Assembly (NCBI GenBank): GCA_958510825.1
Contig: OY294048.1
Location: 9,937,589 to 10,001,588, forward strand
Length of the DNA stretch: 64,000 nucleotides
Source: Brachypterus glaber
Lineage: Eukaryota > Arthropoda > Insecta > Coleoptera > Kateretidae
Direction: 5' to 3'
The notes below the pieces were generated by a model that was given only the letters and a program-made list of their open reading frames with translations, searched no databases and had not been told where the DNA came from. Below, in pieces: positions 21,503-31,625 of the stretch. Position numbers and translations under genes: made by a program. The stretch's first letter is position 1; every line of letters starts with the position of its first letter.

Positions 21503-21860
21503 GTGTGTAGGATAAACCAAGTACATACAAAACTAAATTAAATTAATAAATTTATTAAGTATAAATATAGGAAAAAGTTATCTTAAAGTAAGACTAATTA
21601 GTCTTAGCTAATACCATTAGTTTACTACTCAAAAATATTAACTATAGAAAATATGAAAAAGTTTACCTACAGTAACACTAACACAGACCGGTGTGTAGGA
21701 TAAACCAAGTACATACAAAACTAAATTAAATTAATAAATTTATTAAGTATAAATATAGGAAAAAGTTATCTTAAAGTAAGACTAATACCATTAGTTAACT
21801 ACTCAAAAATATTAACTATAAAAGTTTACCTACAGTAACACTAATACCATTAGTAGGTAG
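21503..21860. repeat. 188-bp tandem duplication
   Basis: GTGTGTAGGATAAACCAAGT starts both units (21503 and 21691). The copies are near-identical except that copy 2 lacks AGTCTTAGCTAAT-like and GAAAATATGAAA segments. A partial third repeat (ACACTAATACCATTAGTAGG) follows. Confidence 0.9.
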
Positions 21861-22069
21861 TTTTCTTTCACAACTCAATAAGATTAAATTTTTAAACAAG
21901 TTGACTGAGATGCATATCTAAGGTATTACATATACAGATATACCCAAAATGTACTTAAAAGGAGTATAGTATCTACATATATCATGGAATGGAATGAAAC
22001 GGAGTGGAATCAGAACTGCGGACCGCTTGAGGATAAGCTCATTTTTTTCACCTTCGATAAAAAAAGCTA

Positions 22070-22160
22070 AACTATTTCGACAAATGTCTATGCACATGTA
22101 GCACTAACTAATAACTGTCACACAGTTACGTGGCTACGTAGTAACTGTTTTGTAATGAGA
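22070..22160. repeat. dispersed repeat shared with 63920-64000
   Basis: TTTCGACAAATGTCTATGCA...GTAGTAACTGTTTT matches TTTGACAGATGTCTATGAAC...GGAGTAACTGTTTT at the window's right edge. Same orientation. Confidence 0.75.
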
Positions 22161-22415
22161 TCGTTCCGAACTAAGTTACAAACACGTAGCAAGATCGTAA
22201 TTGTTACCTTTATATTTTTTGTTTTATGTGGATTTAGCATTTAAAATCAGTTTTTTAGCTTTCCTGATCTTTTTTTATTTTTGTGACATCTGCCCTTTTG
22301 GAAACAAACCTCCTAATATATTCTATGCGTTTTGCTGATCTTAAAAATCTCTTTTAGTTTTTGAGTATAATGTATTTGATATACAAAATATGTTCTATTG
22401 TTTTTTTTAAATTTT

Positions 22416-22459
22416 GTACCTACCTACCTACCTATTTTATGTATCTACCTACCTACGCA
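22416..22459. repeat. (TACC)n microsatellite
   Basis: ACCTACCTACCTACCTAT followed by TCTACCTACCTACG. Confidence 0.9.
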
Positions 22460-22860
22460 ATAAATATGTCTTATAATTTTTTTTACCAATGTGACATTAC
22501 AGGTATGGGGTGTTGCCTGCTTGTGACACTTTATGACAAGGGCGAGGTAGGGGGCAAAAAGGGACAAAAATTTGTAAAAATAATATATGGACGAGCCCTA
22601 AAATTATATGACATGGATTTAAGTCAGTGTAAGTTTCGTATTAATATAATTAAAAAAGGGTTTTTGCCATTTTCATCATTAATAATAACTTTGTATTGAA
22701 AATGTATTTAAGATGTACACTTTGCAAACGAGAAATGATTTATTAATAGCAGAAGTTTCCACTATGAAGTTTACTGCTTTACTAAAAAAGAACACAGCAA
22801 CTTGACTTTCGACAAAATTGGCTTTTTAATAATTACAAATAACACTGTGCAACAAAATAG

Positions 22861-22996
22861 AGACTAGTATGGAATAGACAATATTTCGCGCGAGCGGAAA
22901 GTTAGTCACACGAGCCGGCAGGCGAGTATGACGGTCCCCCGAGCGCGGAATGACTATTCCATACGTGTTGTAGACTATACTTTTTCTTCGACTGCA
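22861..22996. mobile_element. asymmetric palindrome P3 with GC-rich core
   Basis: Left arm AGACTAGTATGGAATAG (22861-22877), right arm CTATTCCATACGTGTTGTAG (22954-22973). Aligned, CTAG on one side faces CACG on the other. The core contains CACACGAGCCGGCAGGCGAG (22907-22926) between CGCGCGAGCGG and CCCCGAGCGCGG. The right flank, read on the minus strand, gives CAGTCGAAGAAAAAGTATAG. Two small overlapping ORFs here are artefacts. Confidence 0.85.
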
Positions 22997-22999
22997 AAT

Positions 23000-23450
23000 A
23001 TGAAACACTGTATGGCTTTAAACTGCGAACAAGGTTAAAAACAATGTTTTTTGTAACTCGACATTGTAAATGCAACAAAACACATATTTTTAAATAAAGC
23101 AATTAATGTTATTTATTAATTTTATCAAATCAGTACTTAAAAAAGATTTTTATTTAATTTTAGCACATATTTACAAATTATAATGCAAAAATTGAAAGTT
23201 ATGTCAGGTTGTTGTGACAGATATCAGATTTAAATATTTAACAATAGATGAAATAGTTTTAATTTTTTGAACTAAACTGATAAAAAACTGGTCAAATATT
23301 AAGAAAAACTAATAAACTTTATATAATTTTAACGCAAAACTTTAAATTGCATTAAATTATTCAATGTTTCATGGTAAAATATATATAATATATATAATTT
23401 TTGCTAATTTTGCTACAGTTTTCTTTACTTTCATAAACAAGAGATGACAC
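23000..23450. other. no recognisable feature
   Basis: AT-rich. Short TATATA-type low complexity near 23385. Confidence 0.4.
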
Positions 23451-23454
23451 TACA

Positions 23455-23590
23455 TGTGCTCATTCTAACACTTGATACGGAATATTCATTCCGTATCTAG
23501 AGCTAGAATGGATTCATTCTGTGTTTGAAAAGTGTGTGTATTTGCTTACATTCTAAAGCAGTCGTAGAAAAATATAGTTCTAATATAGTC
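23455..23590. repeat. decayed hairpin P14 plus flanking box
   Basis: CATTCTAACACTTGATACGG and CCGTATCTAGAGCTAGAATG (23461-23510) are imperfectly inverted. GCAGTCGTAGAAAAATATAG (23558-23577) matches the box beside P1 and P3. Confidence 0.6.
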
Positions 23591-25160
23591 GAGCCCCCAA
23601 GGGGTTTTGCTACTTTAGGTCATTTAAGCTATTTTTTTTTAATTTAAAGTTTTTAATTCAATCTATGAAAGACCAAATTTTCAAGTAGGCGTTTCAAAAT
23701 TTTAGGATGTGAATTTCTGTCAAAAGAAAAGAAAAAAAGTTCACATAAACTTATGTCCAAAAATGCTTCGTAAGGGAGCTACGATCCTTTAGTGAAAACC
23801 TCGAAAATTAGAGTTTTGTTTAATATATCAGGAACCCTTTGAGCTACAGAAACGAGTTTATGCATGTGTTTTTACATCAATAAGCCTTACTTATGTATAC
23901 AAAAGTCTCAAAAAAATAATTTTTTACTTCTTTATAGAGTGAAATACAATATGAACCAAGAAAGTGCATGTTTGTGCCTAACTTATTACGTTCTTGCCCT
24001 GCAATAATCGATGCTACCCAACTTGCGACAGTCGGCACAATTTTACAAGTTTTTATAGTCCACTGAAACACGATTTTCGTTGTTGTGTAACTGGATACAG
24101 ATAAATTATATTTACAGGCATTTTTTTAATGCAACAGATATACTGTGCCATCTACGACACAGAGGACGAACTAAAAAGTTTAAGAGGGGGTGGCAATATT
24201 AGGAACATGGCAATAATTTGCTCACCTACCTTATATTCATTAATTTTTTCCATACAATACATATTTACTTATGCGTTCTTACGTTATCTTGTGCAGAGAT
24301 CGGCACACAGTGGGACAAATTGAATTTCTAGAAAGATAAAATTCTAAATAATTCAGTATTAACTGTAAGTAATAAGAAAATTGTTAAAAAAATAAAATAA
24401 ACCTTAAGGAGTCAATTTTTAAGGGGTTAAAATTTGACAGAAGTCGTCCGCCATATTGGCTCTACCATTTAGAATTTTTTAAATTTTGACCAATTATTTG
24501 TAATCTTTGACCCCGAAGAGCCCCCTATACCGATTTTGGGCCGGTGTGAAAGCATAACTTTAAAATCTACATTTTAACGCTTATATATTAGCGTCAATAT
24601 ATATCCGTTTTTGCTCGACCACAAACATATAATAAAAGCGTGTAAAAATAATATGCAACTTAGCTGCACCCAAATTTAGTATGGTTGTATAGAGTAGTAA
24701 ATAAGCTATCCAAATTAAAAGTCAACAGAAATCAAACTGTAGATCAAGCAAAAACAAATTATTTTGATAAATTTTTCAAGTAAAATAAAATAAAATAAAA
24801 TATAAATTAAAATAATTTTGTTAAAAAAAATAAACACCGATTTAAAGTAAACCTTGATCTTAATAATGTAGAGAACACAAAACCTTATATCAATTTTAGA
24901 CATCCGTACTGAAAATAAAGCAGATTATTTTTTTACCTGCTTCTAAACCAACTTTAAACTCTGTAAAAATATATACATGTACCATCCAAGGGCTTTCCTC
25001 AGTCATTTTTATTAAACTTTAAACAGTTAATTTTCAGGTAATAATACTGTAATCTGTTTATTTAAAAGTTGGTTTTACTATTTTTGCTTGCTAGATTCGA
25101 AAAATTTCCCACCTTGCGGCAGTCCAAATTTTTCATAAAAATATACCCAAAAATCAATAA
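23590..25160. other. no gene; scattered decayed repeats
   Basis: Contains an 'aggaaccctttgagc' fragment (23830), a block around CGCCATATTGGCTCTACC (24450) and AT-rich tracts including a run of AATAAAATAAA. Frames at 23877, 24129 and 24715 show no family resemblance. Confidence 0.35.
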
Positions 25161-25164
25161 AAAA

Positions 25165-25400
25165 TATATTTTATCCACGGCCGTGATTAATAGGCCTATT
25201 AATAACGAGTCTGTAAAAATAAAGCATTTAAAATTTAAAACGACCGTGGATAAAGTATATAATTCTACTCGCGTATAATAGCTATTAATCATTCGGTGAT
25301 TAGGTCACTCGCCTTTCGGCTCGTATCCCAAATTTCACCCTCATTGATTAATAGCAATTATTATACGCTTATTGAATAATATACTATTAATATATTAATA
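25165..25400. mobile_element. double hairpin including asymmetric palindrome P4
   Basis: First hairpin: TTTATCCACGGCCGT (about 25170) against ACGACCGTGGATAAA (about 25240). Second hairpin: TCTACTCGCGTATAATAG (25264-25281) against TTATTATACGCTTATTGAAT (25359-25378), where CTCGCG on one side faces ATAAGCG on the other. Core GGTCACTCGCCTTTCGGCTC (25303-25322) followed by GTATCCCAAATT, as at 9581. Confidence 0.8.
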
Positions 25401-26120
25401 TAATGATAAAATAAATCGAAAAAATCCAAAGTACGACAGCCAGACATTTTATAAAGTGAGCCTAAGAATTTTAAAATGTCGATAAATTTCTTATTGCTTT
25501 TTTAAGTTTCTAAACGTTTAATATGCAAAATATAGCACCACAAATTCTGTCCCTTTGTCATTTAAGTTTGTTTTTGTTTTAGATCGGATAGGACTAAAGG
25601 AGTCAAACAGACTAAAAACATTTATTTTTTAATTTATTCGTATTTCAAAAAAAGAAACTTGCAGAATGTATGTTTGGTTCGTAAGTGTAACACAAGATTT
25701 TTTTCTTCTAGAATTGTATCGCGTTGGAGTCGAAAACTTTAATTAAATAATTAATTTTAAAAGGAGTTTATATAGCGTCAAAGGCATTATTGGTTCCATT
25801 ATAAACCAGCTATGGGTATAAAGCTATAGTGCTACCTTATTACTAAGTTAGTTTTAAGTTAGGCAAAAGTTTGGCATCATGACTCATGATTTAATTATTT
25901 AATAACTAGTGGTCGGATCGAAGTATTCATTTACCGGGGGCTCGCACAAACTAGAATTAAAAAAAAAAACAATTTTTTTAAGTAAATAAACATTTAAACT
26001 ATAGTTAATTAACGAGACTGTTATATTGATGCTATTATTGCAATGTAATTCAATAATTGCATAGTGAGTTTAAAACAATTTAAAAAAAAGAAATATTTTG
26101 TGAAAAAAATTAAATAAAAA
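25400..26120. other. no recognisable feature
   Basis: AT-rich. No gene, RNA or clear repeat arm. Confidence 0.4.
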
Positions 26121-26450
26121 TAAATAACGTATATATAGAGGTTTTTAAGGTTGAGAGTGAATCTGATAATAAAATAGTATAGTTTTACTAAGAGGAAAAA
26201 AGTGCAGCTTTTTTACTAGTCTGTAGAATTTACTAACTACAGACGAGTAAAAAAAAACACTTTTCCTCTGAGTGAAACATACTATTTTTTCTTCAAGCAT
26301 CCTATATATATTTTTTTAAATATTAATTTTTGAATTTAATTTATTCAATAATAAAGTATGTTTTTTTTATTAAAATAGGCCAATAAAACCCTTTCGAAAT
26401 AAACTTAAACCTTCCTTAGCTCATTTTAAATTTTTTTCGTAGGCTAAATC
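26120..26450. mobile_element. palindrome P7 and flanks, left part of a repeat duplicated at 55501-55770
   Basis: Outer arms AATAGTATAGTTTTACTAAG / CTCAGAGTG-type right arm. Inner arms TTTTTTACTAGTCTGTAG (26210-26227) / CTACAGACGAGTAAAAAA (26238-26255). Both arm pairs differ by A against C (CTAG/CTCG and CTAAG/CTCAG). The following 160 bp (CAAGCATCCTATATAT to TTTTTTTCGTAGGCTAAATC) matches 55617-55770. A minisatellite-type fragment (TATATAGAGGTTTTTAAGGT) precedes it. Confidence 0.85.
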
Positions 26451-26800
26451 GTTTTGAGATATTGACAAATTTAACTTTCACTGTTTTTAATTTTTGTAAT
26501 AATTGTTACAAAAATGCACGTTTCGCCAAACAAACACTCAATCGCTTAGTGCAGAAACATTTGAAAAATCTACAAGTAAAACGCACTAAGTGAACTAAGT
26601 GACTTAGTGCCTATTGCCAGATAAAATTTTATTCAAAATCAAACTGGTGCGTTTTGTATAGTGGGTAACTCTCTTGGCAGTCCACCTAGAAGTTAGTTCG
26701 GTTTACCTGTACATAGATCATCAAAAATTAATTACAGTACCCTAAAAATCCCATTTTTGCAAAAAAGTGACTTAGTGCCTTTTACTTGTAAGCCGACGAT
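26445..26800. other. locus-specific segment replacing a different segment at 55775-55850
   Basis: The flanks on both sides match the 55.5-55.9 kb repeat, but this stretch does not. It carries repeated CACTTAGTGC-type words (CGCTTAGTGCAG, GTGACTTAGTGCC twice). It is either an insertion or a divergent internal region. Confidence 0.45.
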
Positions 26801-26935
26801 ATATTCTTCAATCATATTTAATCAATTTCACACAAGGTTTTTGCACAGAATCTCGAGTCAACCACCTGTTTATATAATAAACCAGTGGTGGTTTTGCTAA
26901 CTAAAATTTTTTTACTGTAAAAAATGGGAAAGCGA
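26800..26935. repeat. right part of the repeat shared with 55850-56010
   Basis: ACACAAGGTTTTTGCACAGA then ATCTCGAGTCAACCACCTGT match 55873-55923. TGGTTTTGCTAACTAA follows in both. The 55.9-kb copy has an extra segment between them. Confidence 0.8.
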
Positions 26936-26954
26936 TTTTACTGGGCAGTGTATT

Positions 26955-27015
26955 TATATCTTATCCACGTAATATTATGTTACTCGTGGATTACTTTTTT
27001 GCTCTTATAAGATGC
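26955..27015. repeat. short hairpin P6
   Basis: ATCTTATCCACGTAA and TTACTCGTGGATTAC are inverted, and the outer ATCTTAT / ATAAGAT (near 27012) closes the structure. Confidence 0.6.
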
Positions 27016-27490
27016 ACTAATGCATATGACAATTTTAATACTTTGAGTATATACTTTATGAACACTTTGTGTATAATATAATAAGGAATTAAGTTACTTG
27101 CTTTGAGTAAAATATAAGTTTACTCTTGATATAAGTTTGCGACTTTATATAAGATAGTTTCACATAACACATTTATTTTTAATGAAACTTATTAAGGCGG
27201 GTAGAAATGAGAAGTTTATAATTAAAGACGGTAGTGTATGAAGGCGCTAGAGTTAGAAATAGTAAAAGACAAAAGATAATATTTTTCCTATGAAATTCAA
27301 CAATTTCGTTAGGCCGTTTAAATTATGCCTAGAAAAGAGTTAAATTTCTGTACAGAAACGTCACATTTCTTAACAGTTTTCGAGAAACACATATTTTATA
27401 AATTATTTTGCCTTTTTTAGCATATTTTTGTATTTATTCATATTTATTTTTAGAGATTTCAAGAAAGAAACCTATTTTGGAAAAATAAAT

Positions 27491-27720
27491 ATAACAAACT
27501 TTATAAAGAACTTTCACTTTCGGGTTTAGACCGTGTTAATGGATTTTCACTTTCCGACTTTCCGACTTTCAGTTTCAGATTAATCCCTGAAGATGTCTCT
27601 AGTAGTAAGAGACGAAACGTCGGAAAGTGAAAATCCATTAACACGGTCTAAACCCGAAAGTGAAAGTTCTTTATATCTTAATGGCCGTGAAAGCTTAAAA
27701 TCTAAAATAACAAACTTTAT
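27491..27720 (+). mobile_element. small retroelement with hammerhead-like core and 14-bp TSD
   Basis: The body (27505-27706) is flanked by the direct repeat ATAACAAACTTTAT (27491-27504 and 27707-27720). Inside, a perfect 57-bp inverted repeat (27502-27558 against 27619-27675) encloses a 60-nt loop carrying hammerhead core boxes. No ORF is credible; the 60-codon frame over it is a shadow. Hammerhead motifs in LTR-like ends are established for Penelope-like elements, and a Penelope GIY-YIG remnant lies at 4.5 kb, so a Penelope-derived or retrozyme-like non-autonomous element is the best guess. Confidence 0.7.
27587..27620 (+). ncRNA. hammerhead ribozyme-like motif
   Basis: CTGAAGA (27587-27593) is followed by stem II GTCTCT / AGAGAC (27595-27600, 27608-27613) with a 7-nt loop, then GAAAC (27614-27618). 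These are the two invariant core boxes (CUGANGA and GAAA) at the right spacing. The cleavage-site strand is not clear: the flanking long helix ends CCGAC|TTT, not the expected CCGACGUH, so activity is uncertain. Confidence 0.7.
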
Positions 27721-27735
27721 TCGCACTGCTACTAA

Positions 27736-27900
27736 GGGAACGTTCAAGTATTACGTAACGCAAATTGTACCATAATTCATACACTTCATACCCCGGTTCT
27801 CGCGTTACTAAATCTCTACAGTCTTGAATAACGCGAGAACCGGGGTATGAAGTGTATGAATTATGGTACAATTTGCGTTACGTAATACTTGAACGTTCCC
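27736..27900. mobile_element. 165-bp MITE, perfect 72-bp arms, TSD TAA
   Basis: Arms 27736-27807 and 27829-27900 are exact reverse complements (starting GGGAACGTTCAAGTATTACG), separated by a 21-nt loop. TAA flanks both sides (27733-27735, 27901-27903), as for PIF/Harbinger elements. A longer relative with the same ends lies at 38404-38698. Confidence 0.92.
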
Positions 27901-27903
27901 TAA

Positions 27904-28250
27904 CCTATAGTTCAGTAAGGAAATACGTGATACTGACTTAATATATAAAGTATAAACCGCGCGGAAAACAAAACGTAAAGAGGGAAGGCAAAGTATAGGC
28001 ATTGCGGTGAAGGAAGCGCAAAGTGGGAGGGTGATCTAAAAATGAGTCACTATCACGTATTTACGGATTATAGTATAACGTTGGTAACTTTAGTTTAAAA
28101 TCTTCCTCTAAAGTAAAAAAAAAATCAAAATTAAATGAAAATCACCAAATCTTACCGAAATTGGCACATCAAAAGTTCAAAAATCACGTAAATTTTTCTT
28201 TTGCCTTTGTCCTTGAATGAAGAGCACGGGTTTTGGAAAAAAATCCGCGC
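27904..28250. other. no gene; GC-richer purine stretch
   Basis: 27955-28040 is purine-rich with GCG words. No frame or repeat could be assigned. Confidence 0.35.
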
Positions 28251-28254
28251 AATA

Positions 28255-28330
28255 AGGCTTTTTCTAAAGAACAAAAGAGTGTGCTAAATGTCATTTTCAT
28301 AGAGGATCGTAGGAAAAATAGTATTTCTTT
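28255..28330 (+). repeat. element end with CGTAGGAAAAATAGTAT box
   Basis: AGTGTGCTAAATGT, TTTCATAGAGGATCGTAGGA and AAAATAGTAT match 50353-50395 and its duplicate at 53222-53264. The terminal GATCGTAGGAAAAATAG is the same box seen, inverted, beside palindrome P11. Confidence 0.7.
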
Positions 28331-28449
28331 ACGTTTTTTTTTTTTTTTCATAAAAAAAATGTCTTTTAAAGGCACCTACGGTAGCTGAATATCTATAAAT
28401 TATAAAGTAGAAAAAACAATGTAAAACATGAAAATATATATCTCTAAGT

Positions 28450-28552
28450 AAAAAATCACAATCCCGCATGCGGGATTTCGAGGTATCCCGCAGGATTGAA
28501 ATCAATCCCGCAAAAATTCCGCGGGATTCAAACTCGTGCGGGATTGGAATCC
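28450..28552. repeat. cluster of GCGGGATT / AATCCCGC motifs
   Basis: Seven or so copies of ATCCCGC or GCGGGAT in both orientations within 100 bp (AATCCCGCATGCGGGATTT, TATCCCGCAGGATT, AATCCCGCAAAAATTCCGCG, GTGCGGGATTGG). This is strikingly GC-rich for the region. Confidence 0.8.
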
Positions 28553-28559
28553 CTAGACC

Positions 28560-29640
28560 GAAGTCTAAAACATAAACGAGTAAAATGTAAATATAAACGG
28601 ATAAGTGGAAAATACGTATATAAATTCGACACTAAAATACAGGTAATAAAATAAAATAGATTAATTGTCGTTTCCTGCACTTGATTTGTTTTTAAATCCT
28701 GAAAGAGATTTAAACATTCCATTTCAGTCACAGGCTCAATGAAAACAGTGAATGTACTAAAATGTATTATACTATAATAGTACAAAGTTTATATTTTCTG
28801 TATTACTTTCCCTAAGGAAACTCTTGCAATAGTAAAAAAATTTCGAAAAAGAAAGATATTCTACAAAATTACTTAAAAAATAAACTCTTTCAATATCCGT
28901 AATAAACATTTAACATACACTCAAAAAAATATTTCGTGGGCTTGGAAAGGCACCAGGCGGGGGGGGGGAGGTGTTATAGTCTTAAGTATTTGGGGTCTTA
29001 GGGAACCTTAAACACGCCAAACTGCCAGCCTCAGCGGTTCGTGGGAATTGGCTCAAGTCTACAGTGTTAAAAGGGCTGCAGCACTTAGCAAGCAAGCTTA
29101 CAAGTGAGCATATGTTAGTTAGAATTAAATTCTAACATAATAAATTTTATTTTTTTTTTATTTATAATAAAATAATCTCACTCAATGGAAATCTGCTGGG
29201 CGACGTCTGTCTTCGCTTTCACTCACTCGACTGTGTATATTAAAAAAATATATATAAAAACAAATGAAATTTGTACAATTTACAAGTATATATGTAACAA
29301 TTTTTGTAAGATGTAAGTCTTGAGAAACAATTAAGTATATATGTATCTATCTATTTCACTATACACAAATTCTTAATATCACATATACTTGATTTAAGTA
29401 ATTGTTTCTTTGTACATAATTTCTCAGTCTACTAATTATTTTCAGTAATTACCCGATACACAAAGTAATTTCAACATTAGTCATTGTCATCACAACCATT
29501 TGTTTAGTTACCAGACTAAAAATTTTACCGCTTTAATTAGGCCCAACATGTTTTTGCAGCTTGTTAAAGGTAAGCCTATGCTTTTTCAATGTTTAGAGTT
29601 AAAGATATGTATATTAAAGCCAGAAAAGTACTTTGTTTGT
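28560..29640. other. no gene assigned
   Basis: Includes a short GC-richer patch with a G11 run (28961-28971) and CAGCCTCAGCGGTTC (29025), and AT-rich or TATC-type low complexity at 29130-29400. No supportable feature. Confidence 0.35.
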
Positions 29641-30080
29641 TAAAACATAATATATTAAAAAGTTGGTTTAAGAACCATTCTTAAAATAAGAAAAAAATGG
29701 CCTAGTCTTAAAAACGACGATCGTTTCGGATAAATTTATTCATTCTTAAGGATTTTTTTTTTTTTTTGAAAAAAAATCCATTTATTTTATCTTTAATGTT
29801 TCAAATTGTGATTGATATTTTGATTTTTAGAAATCACAAATATGTGATTTACTTTTGTTTTCTGTTGTTTGACGTGGACATGTTTATTTTAAGTAATTTT
29901 ATATTTTTAAGTAACATAACCTAACTTTTTAACAATAATTTAAATTCTTTATGTAATTTTTTGATTTTTTGTTTTATTTTACTGAAATTTATCCGAAACG
30001 ATCGTCATGTTTAAATATAAAAATTATTTTTCAAGAGTAAGCCGTTATTTTTCTTATTTTAATAATATATTATGTATATG
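29640..30080. mobile_element. foldback element
   Basis: ACATAATATATTAAAA...ACGATCGTTTCGGATAAATT (29645-29735) pairs with AATTTATCCGAAACGATCGT...TAATATATTATGTA (29985-30075). The loop is T-rich. Non-coding. Confidence 0.75.
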
Positions 30081-30169
30081 AAAAGAGAAATATGTTACAG
30101 CTCGTATGCCTTAAATCTTATAAATAAAAAAAAGGTCAACATTTAATTTGGGATTCAACATGCACTGAC

Positions 30170-30335
30170 TAGCATATTCCAATATAAGTGTTTCGTTCAA
30201 AAATGCTGGTAAAGCTGCTAATAATACTGCAGGACTTAAGAAAATTAAATATGTCGACTTAATTGATGCTGGTTATAAATATATTCCTTTTGCAGTGCGA
30301 CAATTGGTCCATACATGGTGTGACGAGGATTTATT
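30170..30335 (+). pseudogene. non-LTR retrotransposon ORF2 C-terminal fragment, part 1
   Basis: The frame gives KKIKYVDLIDAGYKYIPFAV, followed by a one-base shift into TIGP. This pattern (KY.DL....F.PfAVET.G) precedes the conserved C-terminus of some non-LTR ORF2 proteins. The ORF is then cut by the 0.67-kb element at 30336-31004 and resumes at about 31020. Confidence 0.6.
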
Positions 30336-31004
30336 TACATCGGCACTTAGTGCTACTAAGAGTGCCGATGTATTGAAATCTTCGCCGAAAAGTCAAAATC
30401 TGTGACCACGTTTTTTTTCACATTTTTCGACGTTTTAGACCATTCTGTCTGGGTGTAAACTCTCTAACTCCATTTCTACATGAGATATCGACTTTTTATT
30501 TTATTATTGTTTTATTTATTGTTTTTTATCGTATTCCGAAGAGCTGATTAGATTTTGGAGGCAAACGATTAGGGGTAAGGGGGTAAAAATAGGGTAAAAC
30601 TCCTATTTTTAGCGTTTTTTGTTTATAATTAAGGCAATTATTATTGTATTTGGTTAATTTAGCACTTATATAAAATATAATTTTAAATTGGTCAAAAAAT
30701 GTTATAAACAATGTTTTCCTAAAACGCATTGTTTTCGAGATATTGGCGTTTAAAGCTGTAAAAGGTTTTTTTTAGCATATCTCACATATTTATAACCCGA
30801 TTTCAAAAAATTATATTTTAAATAAAATCTCTTTTTAAACCCTATAAAAAAAGTTATATACAGTTTTTTGCTAGAATATAATGTTTTAAAGATACAGAAT
30901 TTAAAATCAAACAAAACACCTAGTTTGAAATTTGCAAACTAGATGGCTCTAGTGTACAATAGTGCCGATGTTTTGACAGGGTGCTTGCAACGTTTCATCT
31001 AGTT
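30336..31004 (+). mobile_element. 0.67-kb dispersed element, possibly Helitron-like, copy 1
   Basis: Starts with a hairpin (ACATCGGCACTTAGTG against AAGAGTGCCGATGT, 30337-30370) and ends ...GTTTCATCTAG|TTT. A subterminal AGTGCCGATG (30962-30971) is the inverse of the start. It interrupts a retrotransposon ORF. Candidate boundaries are A|TCGG...CTAG|T (30340-31002), which would be Helitron-like, or 30336-31004 with TTTATT repeated on both sides. Copy 2 lies at 45111-45775. The 67-codon minus frame inside both copies is an artefact. Confidence 0.7.
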
Positions 31005-31013
31005 TTTATTGAA

Positions 31014-31140
31014 AATCTTAGTTACAGGTGACGCTCGAAGTTAATGCTTTCTTATTCAAAGGGTTAGTTTGGCCATACAAAGATGCAACGCGATCAGCAT
31101 TATTGGTACTTTGCCAAATTCTATTGGTATTAATGCAAAT
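31014..31140 (+). pseudogene. non-LTR retrotransposon ORF2 C-terminal fragment, part 2
   Basis: One frame reads TGDARS, a stop, then FLIQRVSLAIQRCNAISII and GTLPNSIGINANF ending in TAA (about 31140). This matches the TGd.R...QR.SlAiQRgNA.SI.GTLP block that ends such proteins, with Gly changed to Cys in QRGN and one in-frame stop. It is the continuation of 30170-30335 after removal of the inserted element. Confidence 0.7.
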
Positions 31141-31625
31141 TTTTAAATTTATTTTTAAACTTTAAGTTTATGTATATTTATATTTTATTCTGTTAATAAA
31201 CATATTTTATGCATTTTTACTTGTCGTCTTTCAAATAAGTTTCTTTAAAACTCAATACATTATGATTGATCATCCAATATAAAACTCAAAACATTATGAT
31301 TGATCCAAGTAAAATAACTTCAATCAAGCAAATCATTTATTTTAGGTATTTAACATTTTTACGAAAAACGAATCTATTTTCTGGCGTTAGTAGACGTATA
31401 ATTGCTACGGACAATAAACGAAACAATTATTTTCCCGTCTCGTATTTTTTAGCAAATTGTCTTTTTTATAGTTGTCTGGCATTGAGTAAAAAAACACTTT
31501 TTTAATTACAATATAGACGTAGAAATAAAATTACGAAATATACATTTTTATTTTGTAATTCTCTTGAATTCAGCTTCGTATAATTAAAGTTTAGCGTTAT
31601 TTATGGGAATATTTCAAATAAAGAC
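31140..31625. other. no recognisable feature
   Basis: AT-rich. A short direct repeat (ACTCAA.ACATTATGATTGAT) occurs at 31250 and 31283. The 79-codon frame at 31266 is not family-like. Confidence 0.4.

Noticed and set aside
24129..24323. 64-codon plus-strand ORF as a candidate exon
   Set aside because: The first part looks mildly coding but no acceptor, family or continuation is visible.
27593..27775. 60-codon ORF over the hammerhead element
   Set aside because: Translation of the inverted repeat and ribozyme core. Not a gene.
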